From contig JAGAUD010000020.1 in assembly GCA_017620975.1 (NCBI GenBank), forward strand, positions 1-25,792: a stretch of 25,792 nucleotides of DNA, read 5' to 3'. The first letter of the stretch is position 1, and every line of letters begins with the position of its first letter. The notes beneath the pieces are model-generated. The model saw only the letters and a program-made list of their open reading frames with translations. It had not been told where the DNA came from and did no database searches. The stretch comes from Lachnospiraceae bacterium (lineage in GTDB: Bacteria > Bacillota_A > Clostridia > Lachnospirales > Lachnospiraceae). This document shows, in pieces, positions 7,653 through 15,306 of this stretch. The translations under genes were made by a program, and so were the position numbers.

Positions 7653-8726
7653 CTAATCGCCAAAGCAGATACCTAACAGCTTGGCCTCTTTTACAATAGA
7701 AGCGTCAGGTGATACCATCTTAAGTTTACCGGCTACTTCTTCCAGAGGCACACGAACAATTTCCCGGTTCTTGTATCCTACCATAAAACCATACTCTCCG
7801 TCCAGTATCAATTTACCGGCTTCGGAACCCAAACGGCTTGCAAATACACGGTCATAAGGACAAGGACTTCCGCCTCTCTGCATATGCCCCGGCACTGTCA
7901 CGCGTACTTCACGTCCTGTCTTCTTCTGAATCTCAGCTGCCACTTCATAAGAAACGGAAGGATAAGCATAATTTTCCATTTTCTTCTTATATTCTTTCTT
8001 AGACAGCTTGGCATCCTGTTTGGATATAGCACCTTCTGCTACGGCGATGATCGTGAAACGACTGCCGTTCTTGTCTCTCTCTTCGATCTTCTCTATTACC
8101 TTATCGATATCATAAGGAATCTCAGGGATCAGAATGATATCAGCACCGCCTGCCATGCCGGCATTCAGCGTCAGCCAGCCCACTTTATGCCCCATTACTT
8201 CCACAATAAATACACGTCCGTGGGAAGCTGCCGTAGTATGGATGCAGTCAATGGCATCAGTTGCAATATTTACTGCACTCTGGAATCCGAATGTCATATC
8301 AGTTCCCCACAGATCATTGTCGATTGTCTTGGGCAGGGTCACTACATTTAAGCCTTCCTCTCTAAGCAGATTAGCAGTCTTGTGTGTACCGTTACCACCC
8401 AGGATTACCAGACAGTCAAGCTGGAGCTTGTGATAGTTCTGCTTCATGGCCTCCACTTTATTCAGTCCGTTCTCATCAGGATCCTGAATCGTCTTGAAAG
8501 GTGTTCTGGAAGTCCCCAGCATGGTGCCGCCTTTCGTCAGAATACCGGAAAAGTCCTTACCGGTCAGCATCCGGAAGTTGCCGTAGATCAATCCTTTATA
8601 TCCATCCAGGAAGCCGTAAATCTCTACCTGCTCTTTGCTGTTGGCCAGTGTCTTTACCACACCTCTCATGGCTGCATTCAAAGCCTGACAATCACCACCG
8701 CTTGTCAACATACCGATTCTCTTCAT
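7653..8726 (-). CDS. pfkA: 6-phosphofructokinase with atypical phosphoryl-donor site
   Basis: 357 residues, slightly longer than the roughly 320-residue ATP enzymes. It phosphorylates fructose 6-phosphate in glycolysis. SGGDCQALNAAM is at 9-20, GGTMLGTSRT at 66-75, LPKTIDNDL at 131-139 with catalytic D136, and AEGA near 230 holds the substrate-binding Glu. The donor-site loop reads GGNGTHK (110-116) where ATP enzymes have GGDGS. By E. coli numbering it carries Gly at 104 (ATP-type) but Lys at 124 (common in pyrophosphate and group III enzymes), with Asn for Asp103; MGR is replaced by MGH. ATP is the likeliest donor, but pyrophosphate is not excluded. The ribosome site GGAGGAATAGAC precedes the ATG. 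Confidence 0.88.
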   Translation of the reverse strand: MKRIGMLTSGGDCQALNAAMRGVVKTLANSKEQVEIYGFLDGYKGLIYGNFRMLTGKDFSGILTKGGTMLGTSRTPFKTIQDPDENGLNKVEAMKQNYHKLQLDCLVILGGNGTHKTANLLREEGLNVVTLPKTIDNDLWGTDMTFGFQSAVNIATDAIDCIHTTAASHGRVFIVEVMGHKVGWLTLNAGMAGGADIILIPEIPYDIDKVIEKIEERDKNGSRFTIIAVAEGAISKQDAKLSKKEYKKKMENYAYPSVSYEVAAEIQKKTGREVRVTVPGHMQRGGSPCPYDRVFASRLGSEAGKLILDGEYGFMVGYKNREIVRVPLEEVAGKLKMVSPDASIVKEAKLLGICFGD

Positions 8727-8772
8727 GTCTATTCCTCCATTCTGCCGCCTTAAGACAGCTCATTTATTTCAT

Positions 8773-8801
8773 ATTATAATCCATTCCGGGCGATACCACA
8801 A
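8773..8801 (-). promoter_or_regulatory. Promoter for pfkA (and possibly dnaX-ybaB-recR)
   Basis: On the minus strand a perfect TATAAT (8773-8778) lies 17 bases from a weak -35, TTGTGG (8796-8801). The start would be near 8766, about 40 bases before the pfkA ATG. It is the only clear promoter I see ahead of the pfkA-dnaX-ybaB-recR series. Confidence 0.5.
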
Positions 8802-8861
8802 CAGAATCTCAATATTTTTTTATTCTCCTGCTTGGGCTGACGTGTGAACTCTAATCCAAAA

Positions 8862-8896
8862 GAAAGCACCATGCTTTTCACCTGCATAGTGCTTTC
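8862..8896 (-). terminator. Rho-independent terminator after the AraC sensor gene
   Basis: GAAAGCACCATGC (8862-8874) pairs with GCATAGTGCTTTC (8884-8896) at 12 of 13 positions with a nine-base loop. On the minus strand the stem is followed by TTTTGG. It lies 38 bases past the stop of the AraC-type gene and separates the sugar locus from pfkA. Confidence 0.6.
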
Positions 8897-8934
8897 AAAA
8901 TTCTACGCGACTCATTCCCGCGTTTTCCTATATA

Positions 8935-11118
8935 CTATTCCTGCGCTTCTGACATCATCTGCTTATTATTCCTGTAATTGCTGGGAGAAACACCATATTT
9001 TCTCTTAAATACTTTAAAGAATGTATTTTCTGAGCTGAATCCGCTGGCAGTGGCGATATATCCGATATTCAGCCTGGTATCATCCAACAAAGTCAGCGCT
9101 TTCTGCAGACGCAGCTCCTCCAGGTATTCGGAAAAGGTCTTATTCTGATAACTCCTGATTGCTTTGGCTATAGTTTTATCCGACAATCCGAATTCCTCCA
9201 CCAGTGTGGTCATATAAAATTCCGGATCGCTGAAATGCTCCCTCATATATTCAACAATTTGCCTTGGCACATCATTTTTGTTTTCTTCTTTTCTCTTAAC
9301 GACCAGACTGCACAGTTCTTTTACAAAGCCGACGATTCTTACCTCGATAGACGCTATATTATCATCAACGGAAAGCGCTGTCATACGCTCATCATGACGC
9401 AGCCTGTCTGCAATACTGTTAAGTACAGCGGACTGCATGAAGAACAGCTGCTCCACTACAGAATCCTTGTAAGAACCTCTGACCTTATCCCACTGGCTCC
9501 GGATCAGATCGGTGGCCTCCGTCTCATTGCCGTTCAAGATCATGTCCGTCAGTCGGATATTTTCCAGAAGATTCAAATCCCGCAGCCCATTCCCGCTGTC
9601 CTCTTCCATTTCATCCTGTAATATCAGCTTCCGTTCTCCGAAATATTTCATATTGGACCGGGTAAGCTGATACAGTTCTTTCAGATCAAGCAGGGAGCTA
9701 TGTTCCATACTGACGGAAATCACACAGTCACATTCCCATTTTTCATTGGCAATCGTTATAAACCTGCCTAAAGTTTCTCTCCAAACATTACAGTCCCTGT
9801 TATCATCACACAACAGCATAAAGTAATTGGGCTTTATTTTGGAGAAAAAAGGAAACGCTATTTTCTCTTGGATAAGCAATTCTTTGACCTCCGTAGACAG
9901 AATATTCCATTCTGCATGAGAAAGATGAATGACCAGCAGGCGAAAAGGCAACGGGAAATTCTCATGTCCCTGCAAGAATTCTTCCAGCTGCTTCCCGTCC
10001 AGTCCATTCAGTATCTGCTCCCGCATCAGCCAATGAGCTACCTCCTGGCTCAGCTTCTCATGCTGCACCTCGTAGTGACGCGCACTGTTGCCGATTTCTG
10101 TAATAGACTGTTCTATATATTCATAAGGTGCTGTCTTGTCATCATGAGGGTCTTTGGTGTATTTATCCAGTATGGAGATAATCCCCTTCACCGGTCTGGA
10201 ATTCTTATATGCAAATACCACTGAAACGCCTATTGCAACCACCAAAAATACCAACAGGTAAATAAATGCCATCACAATCAGATCTGTTAGCTGACCAAAA
10301 AAATAACTTAAGGGAATGCTTACGGAAACTGCCAGGTTGGCATTTTTACTGACTGTCTCAATATTGCTGATACGTCCTGTCACATGAATACCGTTTTCAT
10401 ACAGCACTTCATTAGTGGCCGGATTCACGATTGTGATATCGGCAATATTCCGAAGTTCATCCAAACCACACAGATTCAGCAGCGTATCAACGGGGAATAT
10501 GGTAATGAAGACCGGATTTCCCCGTTGATTGGCCCTTTTATACACATGTACATAAGGTAATCCCGTAAAATATCCATCCGTAGTGTTATAGAAAGAATCC
10601 GCTGCCAGGAAGGTATATTCGTAATCCATGAGTGTCAGTTCCTTGATCCAGTCCTCCAGCCTTCCGTAATTTTGACCATGAAACTTGTTATAGGAATTCT
10701 GAGCTTCAATTGCATATACTGTATCTTCAAATATAATAACCCCATTCTGAAAACACATCATAGGATTCCGTGCAAATGACAGCAGCTTGGTAGAATCATT
10801 CAGCTTCTCCTTCATTTCCCGGAATACATAATAGTCGCTGGACTGATAATCGTTCTCCAGAGAACGGATATAGGTAAAATACTGAAATGATCTTAATTCA
10901 ATCACCGCAGTTGTCAGAGATGTAATTTCCTGGTCCAGAATCTCCATTCCATTTTCCACATTCTGATAAGTATTGGCCTCTACGTTTTCTTCTAATACCC
11001 AGAGAGCCTTTAAGAAAAACGGCACCATACATCCCAGGAATAAGATCATAAATAACAAGTATCCACGCCAAAAATAAAAAAGCGACCTGTTTTTTTTCGG
11101 TAGTTTTGATATTTTCAT
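8935..11118 (-). CDS. Membrane-bound AraC-type sensor-regulator
   Basis: 727 residues. A transmembrane helix at about 16-40 and another at about 279-304 flank an extracytoplasmic sensing domain of about 240 residues (Cache-like by layout; inference). A cytoplasmic middle region (about 305-610) follows, then two helix-turn-helix motifs of the AraC family (about 615-715; IATASGFSSENTFFKVFKRKYGVSPSNYR is the second, conserved half). This one-protein sensor design is common beside LplABC-type transporters in Lachnospiraceae and Paenibacillus (YesS-like). It lies downstream of the permeases, with its own promoter at 11151-11179, and probably controls the transporter operon, perhaps through the TTTTGCA motifs at 15051-15282. 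The start uses GGGAG upstream. Confidence 0.88.
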   Translation of the reverse strand: MKISKLPKKNRSLFYFWRGYLLFMILFLGCMVPFFLKALWVLEENVEANTYQNVENGMEILDQEITSLTTAVIELRSFQYFTYIRSLENDYQSSDYYVFREMKEKLNDSTKLLSFARNPMMCFQNGVIIFEDTVYAIEAQNSYNKFHGQNYGRLEDWIKELTLMDYEYTFLAADSFYNTTDGYFTGLPYVHVYKRANQRGNPVFITIFPVDTLLNLCGLDELRNIADITIVNPATNEVLYENGIHVTGRISNIETVSKNANLAVSVSIPLSYFFGQLTDLIVMAFIYLLVFLVVAIGVSVVFAYKNSRPVKGIISILDKYTKDPHDDKTAPYEYIEQSITEIGNSARHYEVQHEKLSQEVAHWLMREQILNGLDGKQLEEFLQGHENFPLPFRLLVIHLSHAEWNILSTEVKELLIQEKIAFPFFSKIKPNYFMLLCDDNRDCNVWRETLGRFITIANEKWECDCVISVSMEHSSLLDLKELYQLTRSNMKYFGERKLILQDEMEEDSGNGLRDLNLLENIRLTDMILNGNETEATDLIRSQWDKVRGSYKDSVVEQLFFMQSAVLNSIADRLRHDERMTALSVDDNIASIEVRIVGFVKELCSLVVKRKEENKNDVPRQIVEYMREHFSDPEFYMTTLVEEFGLSDKTIAKAIRSYQNKTFSEYLEELRLQKALTLLDDTRLNIGYIATASGFSSENTFFKVFKRKYGVSPSNYRNNKQMMSEAQE

Positions 11119-11150
11119 CTGTCAGTACTCCCTATCTTTCTAATAGTATC

Positions 11151-11179
11151 ATTCTAACATAAGCTGCACTATTTGTCTA
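11151..11179 (-). promoter_or_regulatory. Promoter for the AraC sensor gene
   Basis: TAGACA (11174-11179) and TAGAAT (11151-11156) on the minus strand are each one mismatch from consensus and exactly 17 bases apart. The inferred start near 11144 gives a leader of about 26 bases. This suggests the regulator is made independently of the transporter operon. Confidence 0.6.
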
Positions 11180-11240
11180 AATAATGTAATTTTTGGCAGG
11201 ATACCAATTCTTTCCACCGGATGTAAGGGCCGGCACCACC

Positions 11241-12143
11241 TTAACCTTTTACCGCACCAATCATAACACCCTTTACAAAATGTTTCTGTACAAAAGGATA
11301 TATAATCATAACCGGAACGATCGCAACAACGATCAGGGAGTATTTCAAGAGCTCTGAGATACCCTGCACTGCTGTCACCTGAGAATCTACAGGCAGCATT
11401 TCTGTTTCTACCTGATTGCTGACCAGGATATTTTTCAGGAAAATCTGCAGAGGATATAATTCCTTGTCGTTCAAATACATAAATGCATTAAAGTAAGCAT
11501 TCCAATGTGCAATCGCATAATACAGAGTGATAACCGCAATAACCGCACCGGACAAAGGCAGTACCATTTTTATAAAATACTGTATATCACTGCAGCCATC
11601 GATTTGAGCAGCCTCCAGCATTTCCTTCGGAATGTTACTCTTGATAAAGGTTCTTGCAATAATCATATTATGAATAGATATTGCACCGGGGAGCAACATA
11701 CACCATACAGTATTTAACATACCCAGATCTCTGATCAGCAGGTAGCCGGGAATCATACCACCCTGGAAGATCATAGTGAAAGTAAATATCATTGTAATAG
11801 AACCCTGTCCGGGCATATCTGTTCTGGAAAGCGGGTATGCTGCCAACATGGTCATGATCAGGTTGATCACGGTTCCTGCTACCATGTAAAATAAGGAGTT
11901 TCGATAACCAATCAGTACGTCATTGGTACGGAATACCGCCTTATAACCTTCCAACGATAAATCCACCGGGAGCAGCCATACCTTGCCTGACATAACCGCA
12001 CCTGGAGAAGAAAAGGAAGTTGATACTACAATAATCAGGGGATATAAAATAATTATCCCGATAATTATCATGGCGATGGTCAGACCGATTTCCAGTCTTT
12101 GATCCGCGCCGGAATGTTTTACTTTTTTATTTTGTGCTGCCAT
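11241..12143 (-). CDS. lplC: Carbohydrate ABC transporter permease, LplC type
   Basis: 300 residues with six predicted membrane helices. It is one half of the importer channel. The EAA loop that docks the ATPase is LEAAQIDGCSDIQYFIKMVLP. The C-terminus YPFVQKHFVKGVMIGAVKG is characteristic of the LplC/YtcP group. I place the start at ATG 12143, five bases after GAGGAGG, rather than at a GTG at 12164 that would overlap lplB and lacks a site. It follows lplB by 14 bases. No ATPase gene accompanies it. Confidence 0.9.
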   Translation of the reverse strand: MAAQNKKVKHSGADQRLEIGLTIAMIIIGIIILYPLIIVVSTSFSSPGAVMSGKVWLLPVDLSLEGYKAVFRTNDVLIGYRNSLFYMVAGTVINLIMTMLAAYPLSRTDMPGQGSITMIFTFTMIFQGGMIPGYLLIRDLGMLNTVWCMLLPGAISIHNMIIARTFIKSNIPKEMLEAAQIDGCSDIQYFIKMVLPLSGAVIAVITLYYAIAHWNAYFNAFMYLNDKELYPLQIFLKNILVSNQVETEMLPVDSQVTAVQGISELLKYSLIVVAIVPVMIIYPFVQKHFVKGVMIGAVKG

Positions 12144-12157
12144 AGCTGCCTCCTCAC

Positions 12158-13120
12158 TTACCACAAACTACTGTCACTGACCTTTTTGGATACTTGATTT
12201 ACCGTACAGATCAGGATTAAATTAATAATTGAATTGAACATATCGATGGCCGTTGAATAGGAGAAATTGGAGCCCGTTCCAAATGCTTTCTTGTACACAT
12301 AGGTGGAAATTACCTCACTGTAGCTTAAGTTCAGATTATTCTGCAGTAAGAATACCTTTTCAAAGCCAACCGTCATAACCTTACCTGCGTTGAGAATCAA
12401 CATAATAATTGCTGTGGGCAGGATGGTAGGAATATCCACATAACGCACTCTCTGCAGTCTGGTAGCACCATCAATCTGGGCTGCCTCATGCAGATCCTGA
12501 TCACTGGCAGACAATGCCGCAATATACACAATAGAGCTAAAACCTGCATTCTGCCATACACCACTCCATACATACATATGTACAAAAGCAACAGGAATGC
12601 CGAAAAGATCCATGGGTCTGGAACCGGTAATTGCCTGAGAAATGGTTCCATAGATACCAATAATGGGATTCAGCATCTGGTTCATCATACCTATTAATAC
12701 AACTACGGAAATAAAGTGAGGTATATAAGTAATTGTCTGTACTGCCTTCTTAAGCTTTTGGTTCCTCAGGCAGTTAAGGCTCAATGCCAACGTAATGGGA
12801 ATAAAGAAATTCACCACCAGATGATAAATACTGACACGCAGTGTATTGATCAGTATTCGTTTAAAATTAGTGTCCGCAAAGAACTTTTGAAAATTCTTCA
12901 GACCTACCCACTCACTGTTCCAGATTCCACCCTTGAAGGTATAGTCTTTAAAAGCAATCTGCAGTCCCAGCATAGGATAATATTTAAACACTATCAAATA
13001 AATAAGCGGCAGAGCCAGTAAAAAATAAAGCTGTCTGGCTCTGTATATTCTTTTCCCAAGACTCCGTGCACTGCTTCCGGGTACAGGACTATTCTTAGGA
13101 TTATTGTTTCTTGCTTTCAT
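12158..13120 (-). CDS. lplB: Carbohydrate ABC transporter permease, LplB type
   Basis: 320 residues with six membrane helices after a basic 30-residue tail. FKYYPMLGLQIAFKDYTFKGGIW is the hallmark N-terminal segment of the LplB/YteP permeases. The EAA loop reads LHEAAQIDGATRLQRVRYVDIP. It pairs with LplC and the lipoprotein at 13223-15007 to import an oligosaccharide. The AAAGGAG site lies seven bases before the ATG. A hairpin sits between this gene and the binding-protein gene. Confidence 0.92.
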   Translation of the reverse strand: MKARNNNPKNSPVPGSSARSLGKRIYRARQLYFLLALPLIYLIVFKYYPMLGLQIAFKDYTFKGGIWNSEWVGLKNFQKFFADTNFKRILINTLRVSIYHLVVNFFIPITLALSLNCLRNQKLKKAVQTITYIPHFISVVVLIGMMNQMLNPIIGIYGTISQAITGSRPMDLFGIPVAFVHMYVWSGVWQNAGFSSIVYIAALSASDQDLHEAAQIDGATRLQRVRYVDIPTILPTAIIMLILNAGKVMTVGFEKVFLLQNNLNLSYSEVISTYVYKKAFGTGSNFSYSTAIDMFNSIINLILICTVNQVSKKVSDSSLW

Positions 13121-13143
13121 TAACAGTCTCCTTTTACCAAGAT

Positions 13144-13184
13144 GGGAGCATTGTACTGAACGGTTGCTTCAGTACAGTACCCCC
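13144..13184 (-). other. Hairpin between binding-protein and permease genes
   Basis: A perfect eight-pair core (13153-13160 with 13168-13175, seven-base loop) extends outward through TT/AG, A/T, G/C and GGG/CCC pairs with two mismatches. There is no U-tract. Such intercistronic hairpins after binding-protein genes usually protect the upstream mRNA or cause partial termination, giving more binding protein than permease. That role is inference here. Confidence 0.5.
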
Positions 13185-13222
13185 ACCATAAGTCAATTAT
13201 TTGTCTTGTTACTTATCAGCTT

Positions 13223-15007
13223 TTACTGAACGTTTTCATAACCTTCCTGAGCCAGTTCCAGGTATCTGGACAGTCCGATCTTTTCCAGATCTTTCACATA
13301 GCTGTCCCATTCTTTGTCAATATCAGCTGCACCGGTACACCATGCTGCAACTTTTTCGTTTACATATGACTCAAGAGAATTAGCCAGTTCAGTTGCTTCA
13401 TCCTGTGTCTCTGCAGAATACTTGATCTTGGTAATGATTTCTTCCGGTCTTACTGCCTCATAGAAGTGAAGCTTGCTTGCTACTTCATCAGTACCGCCAC
13501 CGATTGCCAGACCTGCACCATAATAGCTTGCTACTACTTCTTCTGTTCTGAAGGAAGGATTCAGGTTGTACCAGTGATTGTTCTGAAGTACGTTCCAGCA
13601 GGAATTGTACTGATATTCAGTCCAATATGTTTCATGTCCGCCATACTCAGTTGTGGAGAAATCAACCTTTGCATATTCTGAACCTGCAGGGATATTCTCT
13701 ACATAATCCCAGTTCTCGCCTTCTTTACCCCAACGGGATGTAATTGCCATATCTTCTCTTCCGAACAGGTCAAGAATCATAAATGCCAGTTCAGGATGTT
13801 CGCAGTTCTTAGAGATGAAACCACGGTTGGAAGGCATATCAGCCTTGTAAGAAGAAGTACATACCCCTTCAGGACCTGTCAGCGGCTCCAGCAGGATCCA
13901 TCCGCCCTTGGATGCATGAGTGCTTAAAATAAAGGAATCAGAACCATAAGAGAAGCATCCAACCAGCTGGTCACCCTCAGAGTTCATAATGGTCTTGAAA
14001 GAATCTGCATCCTGAGTAAAGGATACGGGATCCAGCAGACCTTCTGTGGTCAGCGTTCTGATAAATTTAATACCTTCTTTCCATTCTTCCTCTGTCCAGG
14101 GAACAGTAATCTGTCCATCCTTAACATCCAGATATCCGGAAGCTGTGTTACTTCTGATAAATGCATTCATTACAGAGGTAAAGAAAGTACCGCCGTTCTT
14201 GGTAGGCTTTGTGAAATCAGATGCCAATGCAGGGATTTCATCAGCTTTACCGTTTCCGTTAGGATCCTGAGTCTTGAAAGCATACAGCATATTATAGAAT
14301 TCTTCTGTAGTCTTAGGCTCTTCCAGATTCAGTGCATCCAGCCAAGGCTTATACACCCACATTCTTGAATAGCAAGGACTTGTCAGGGTCTCATTGTATT
14401 TAGGAACGGTATAAATATGTCCGTCTGCAGTTCTGATGAGCTCGAGCAGGTCATATCCCTTGCTCTCCTTTACTCTTTCAAAACCTTCTGCATAATAAAG
14501 GGAACTGTTCTCATAGTAATCGTCCAAAGGAACAATCATCTCATTCTCTGCCATTTCCAAAACGGTTGCATCATCCAGAGAAGCGATCAGAATATCAGGA
14601 AGATCATCTCCGCCTGCTGCACACTGCAGTCTGATCTTATCTTTAATTTCGCTGCTGGGATACTCCACGAATTCCAAATCTACACCGGCAATTTCTTCAA
14701 TCATAGCAGTCATGTTGTTGGTATCGAAATTCTCAATATTGGAGTTCTGCTGAATACCGATAGAAATTGTTACCTTCTCTTTTGCATAAGGCTCTGTTCC
14801 TATTTCATTTAAAATAGGATCATGCTGGTAGCCAACTTCCACCACTTCTGAAGATTGTACCTGTGTACTTGCTTCAGAGCCCTTGCTGTCTGTAGAAGTC
14901 TGTGACTGTTCTGAAGACTGACTTTTGGTTTCGCTGTTTCCGCAGCCTGCCAGTAAAGTTACTGACATGCACGCAGCTAAGAAAGCTGCTAATGCTTTTC
15001 TTTTCAT
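13223..15007 (-). CDS. lplA: Extracellular solute-binding lipoprotein of an LplA/YtcQ-type sugar importer
   Basis: 594 residues. The N-terminus is a lipoprotein signal: MKRK, a hydrophobic core, then LAGC with the lipidated Cys at 22. A Ser/Thr/Gln-rich tether (about 23-57) follows. The large binding domain contains AAGGDDLPDILIA, DPNGNGKADEIPA (an EF-hand-like DxNxNGxxDE calcium loop often seen in this group) and a C-terminal helical region. Size and neighbours place it with the large LplA-type proteins that bind oligosaccharides rather than monosaccharides. The ribosome site AGGAGG is nine bases from the ATG. A promoter is proposed at 15140-15168. Ligand specificity cannot be read from sequence. 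Confidence 0.92.
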   Translation of the reverse strand: MKRKALAAFLAACMSVTLLAGCGNSETKSQSSEQSQTSTDSKGSEASTQVQSSEVVEVGYQHDPILNEIGTEPYAKEKVTISIGIQQNSNIENFDTNNMTAMIEEIAGVDLEFVEYPSSEIKDKIRLQCAAGGDDLPDILIASLDDATVLEMAENEMIVPLDDYYENSSLYYAEGFERVKESKGYDLLELIRTADGHIYTVPKYNETLTSPCYSRMWVYKPWLDALNLEEPKTTEEFYNMLYAFKTQDPNGNGKADEIPALASDFTKPTKNGGTFFTSVMNAFIRSNTASGYLDVKDGQITVPWTEEEWKEGIKFIRTLTTEGLLDPVSFTQDADSFKTIMNSEGDQLVGCFSYGSDSFILSTHASKGGWILLEPLTGPEGVCTSSYKADMPSNRGFISKNCEHPELAFMILDLFGREDMAITSRWGKEGENWDYVENIPAGSEYAKVDFSTTEYGGHETYWTEYQYNSCWNVLQNNHWYNLNPSFRTEEVVASYYGAGLAIGGGTDEVASKLHFYEAVRPEEIITKIKYSAETQDEATELANSLESYVNEKVAAWCTGAADIDKEWDSYVKDLEKIGLSRYLELAQEGYENVQ

Positions 15008-15080
15008 AACCTAATACCTCCTGTTATTTTCAGCATACGCTGTTTTATTTTTTTGCACTTGCCGTTAGTTTCTTTTTGAC

Positions 15081-15101
15081 CTTATGCTTTTTCCGCATAA
15101 G
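15081..15101. repeat. Perfect 7-bp inverted repeat in binding-protein gene leader
   Basis: CTTATGC (15081-15087) and GCATAAG (15095-15101) are perfect complements with a seven-base spacer. They lie inside the proposed 126-base leader of the binding-protein mRNA. It could be an RNA hairpin or an operator. There is no U-tract on the minus strand, so it is not a terminator. Confidence 0.35.
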
Positions 15102-15139
15102 ACTCTCGCTGTTTTGCCTTGGCTCGTGCTGATATTTGC

Positions 15140-15168
15140 ATTATGCATCACCTGTGCAAAAGTAGCAA
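15140..15168 (-). promoter_or_regulatory. Candidate promoter of the transporter operon
   Basis: On the minus strand TTGCTA (15163-15168) and CATAAT (15140-15145) are 17 bases apart. The -10 differs from consensus at one base, the -35 at two. Its weak -35 and neighbouring TTTGCA motifs suit an activator-dependent promoter. The inferred start is near 15133. It lies in a 299-base gap that I find otherwise non-coding. Confidence 0.42.
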
Positions 15169-15306
15169 CTGGAAAAACGTGACTTTGCATGACGCAGGCG
15201 AAATCCCCATCAAAAAGCAGTGTGAAATTTAAGAATCAAGTGGATATTTCAGCAATTCGTCATCTTTTGCATGCGTTTTGCACTGTTTTTACGTCATTTT
15301 TACATG

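Larger units (their letters stand above)
15051..15282. promoter_or_regulatory. Cluster of TTTTGCA/TTTGCA motifs upstream of the binding-protein gene
   Basis: TTTGCA-like motifs occur at 15051-15057, 15135-15140, 15155-15160 (inverted), 15184-15190, 15265-15271 and 15276-15282. The last two are identical TTTTGCA units spaced 11 bases start to start, one helical turn apart. One lies in the spacer of the proposed promoter and one about 15 bases upstream of its -35. AraC-type activators typically bind direct repeats beside the -35, so these are candidate operators. The binding protein is unknown. Confidence 0.4.

Noticed and set aside
15051..15282. CRISPR-like or tandem repeat array
   Set aside because: Repeats are only six to seven bases, irregularly spaced and in both orientations, which suits operator sites and not an array.
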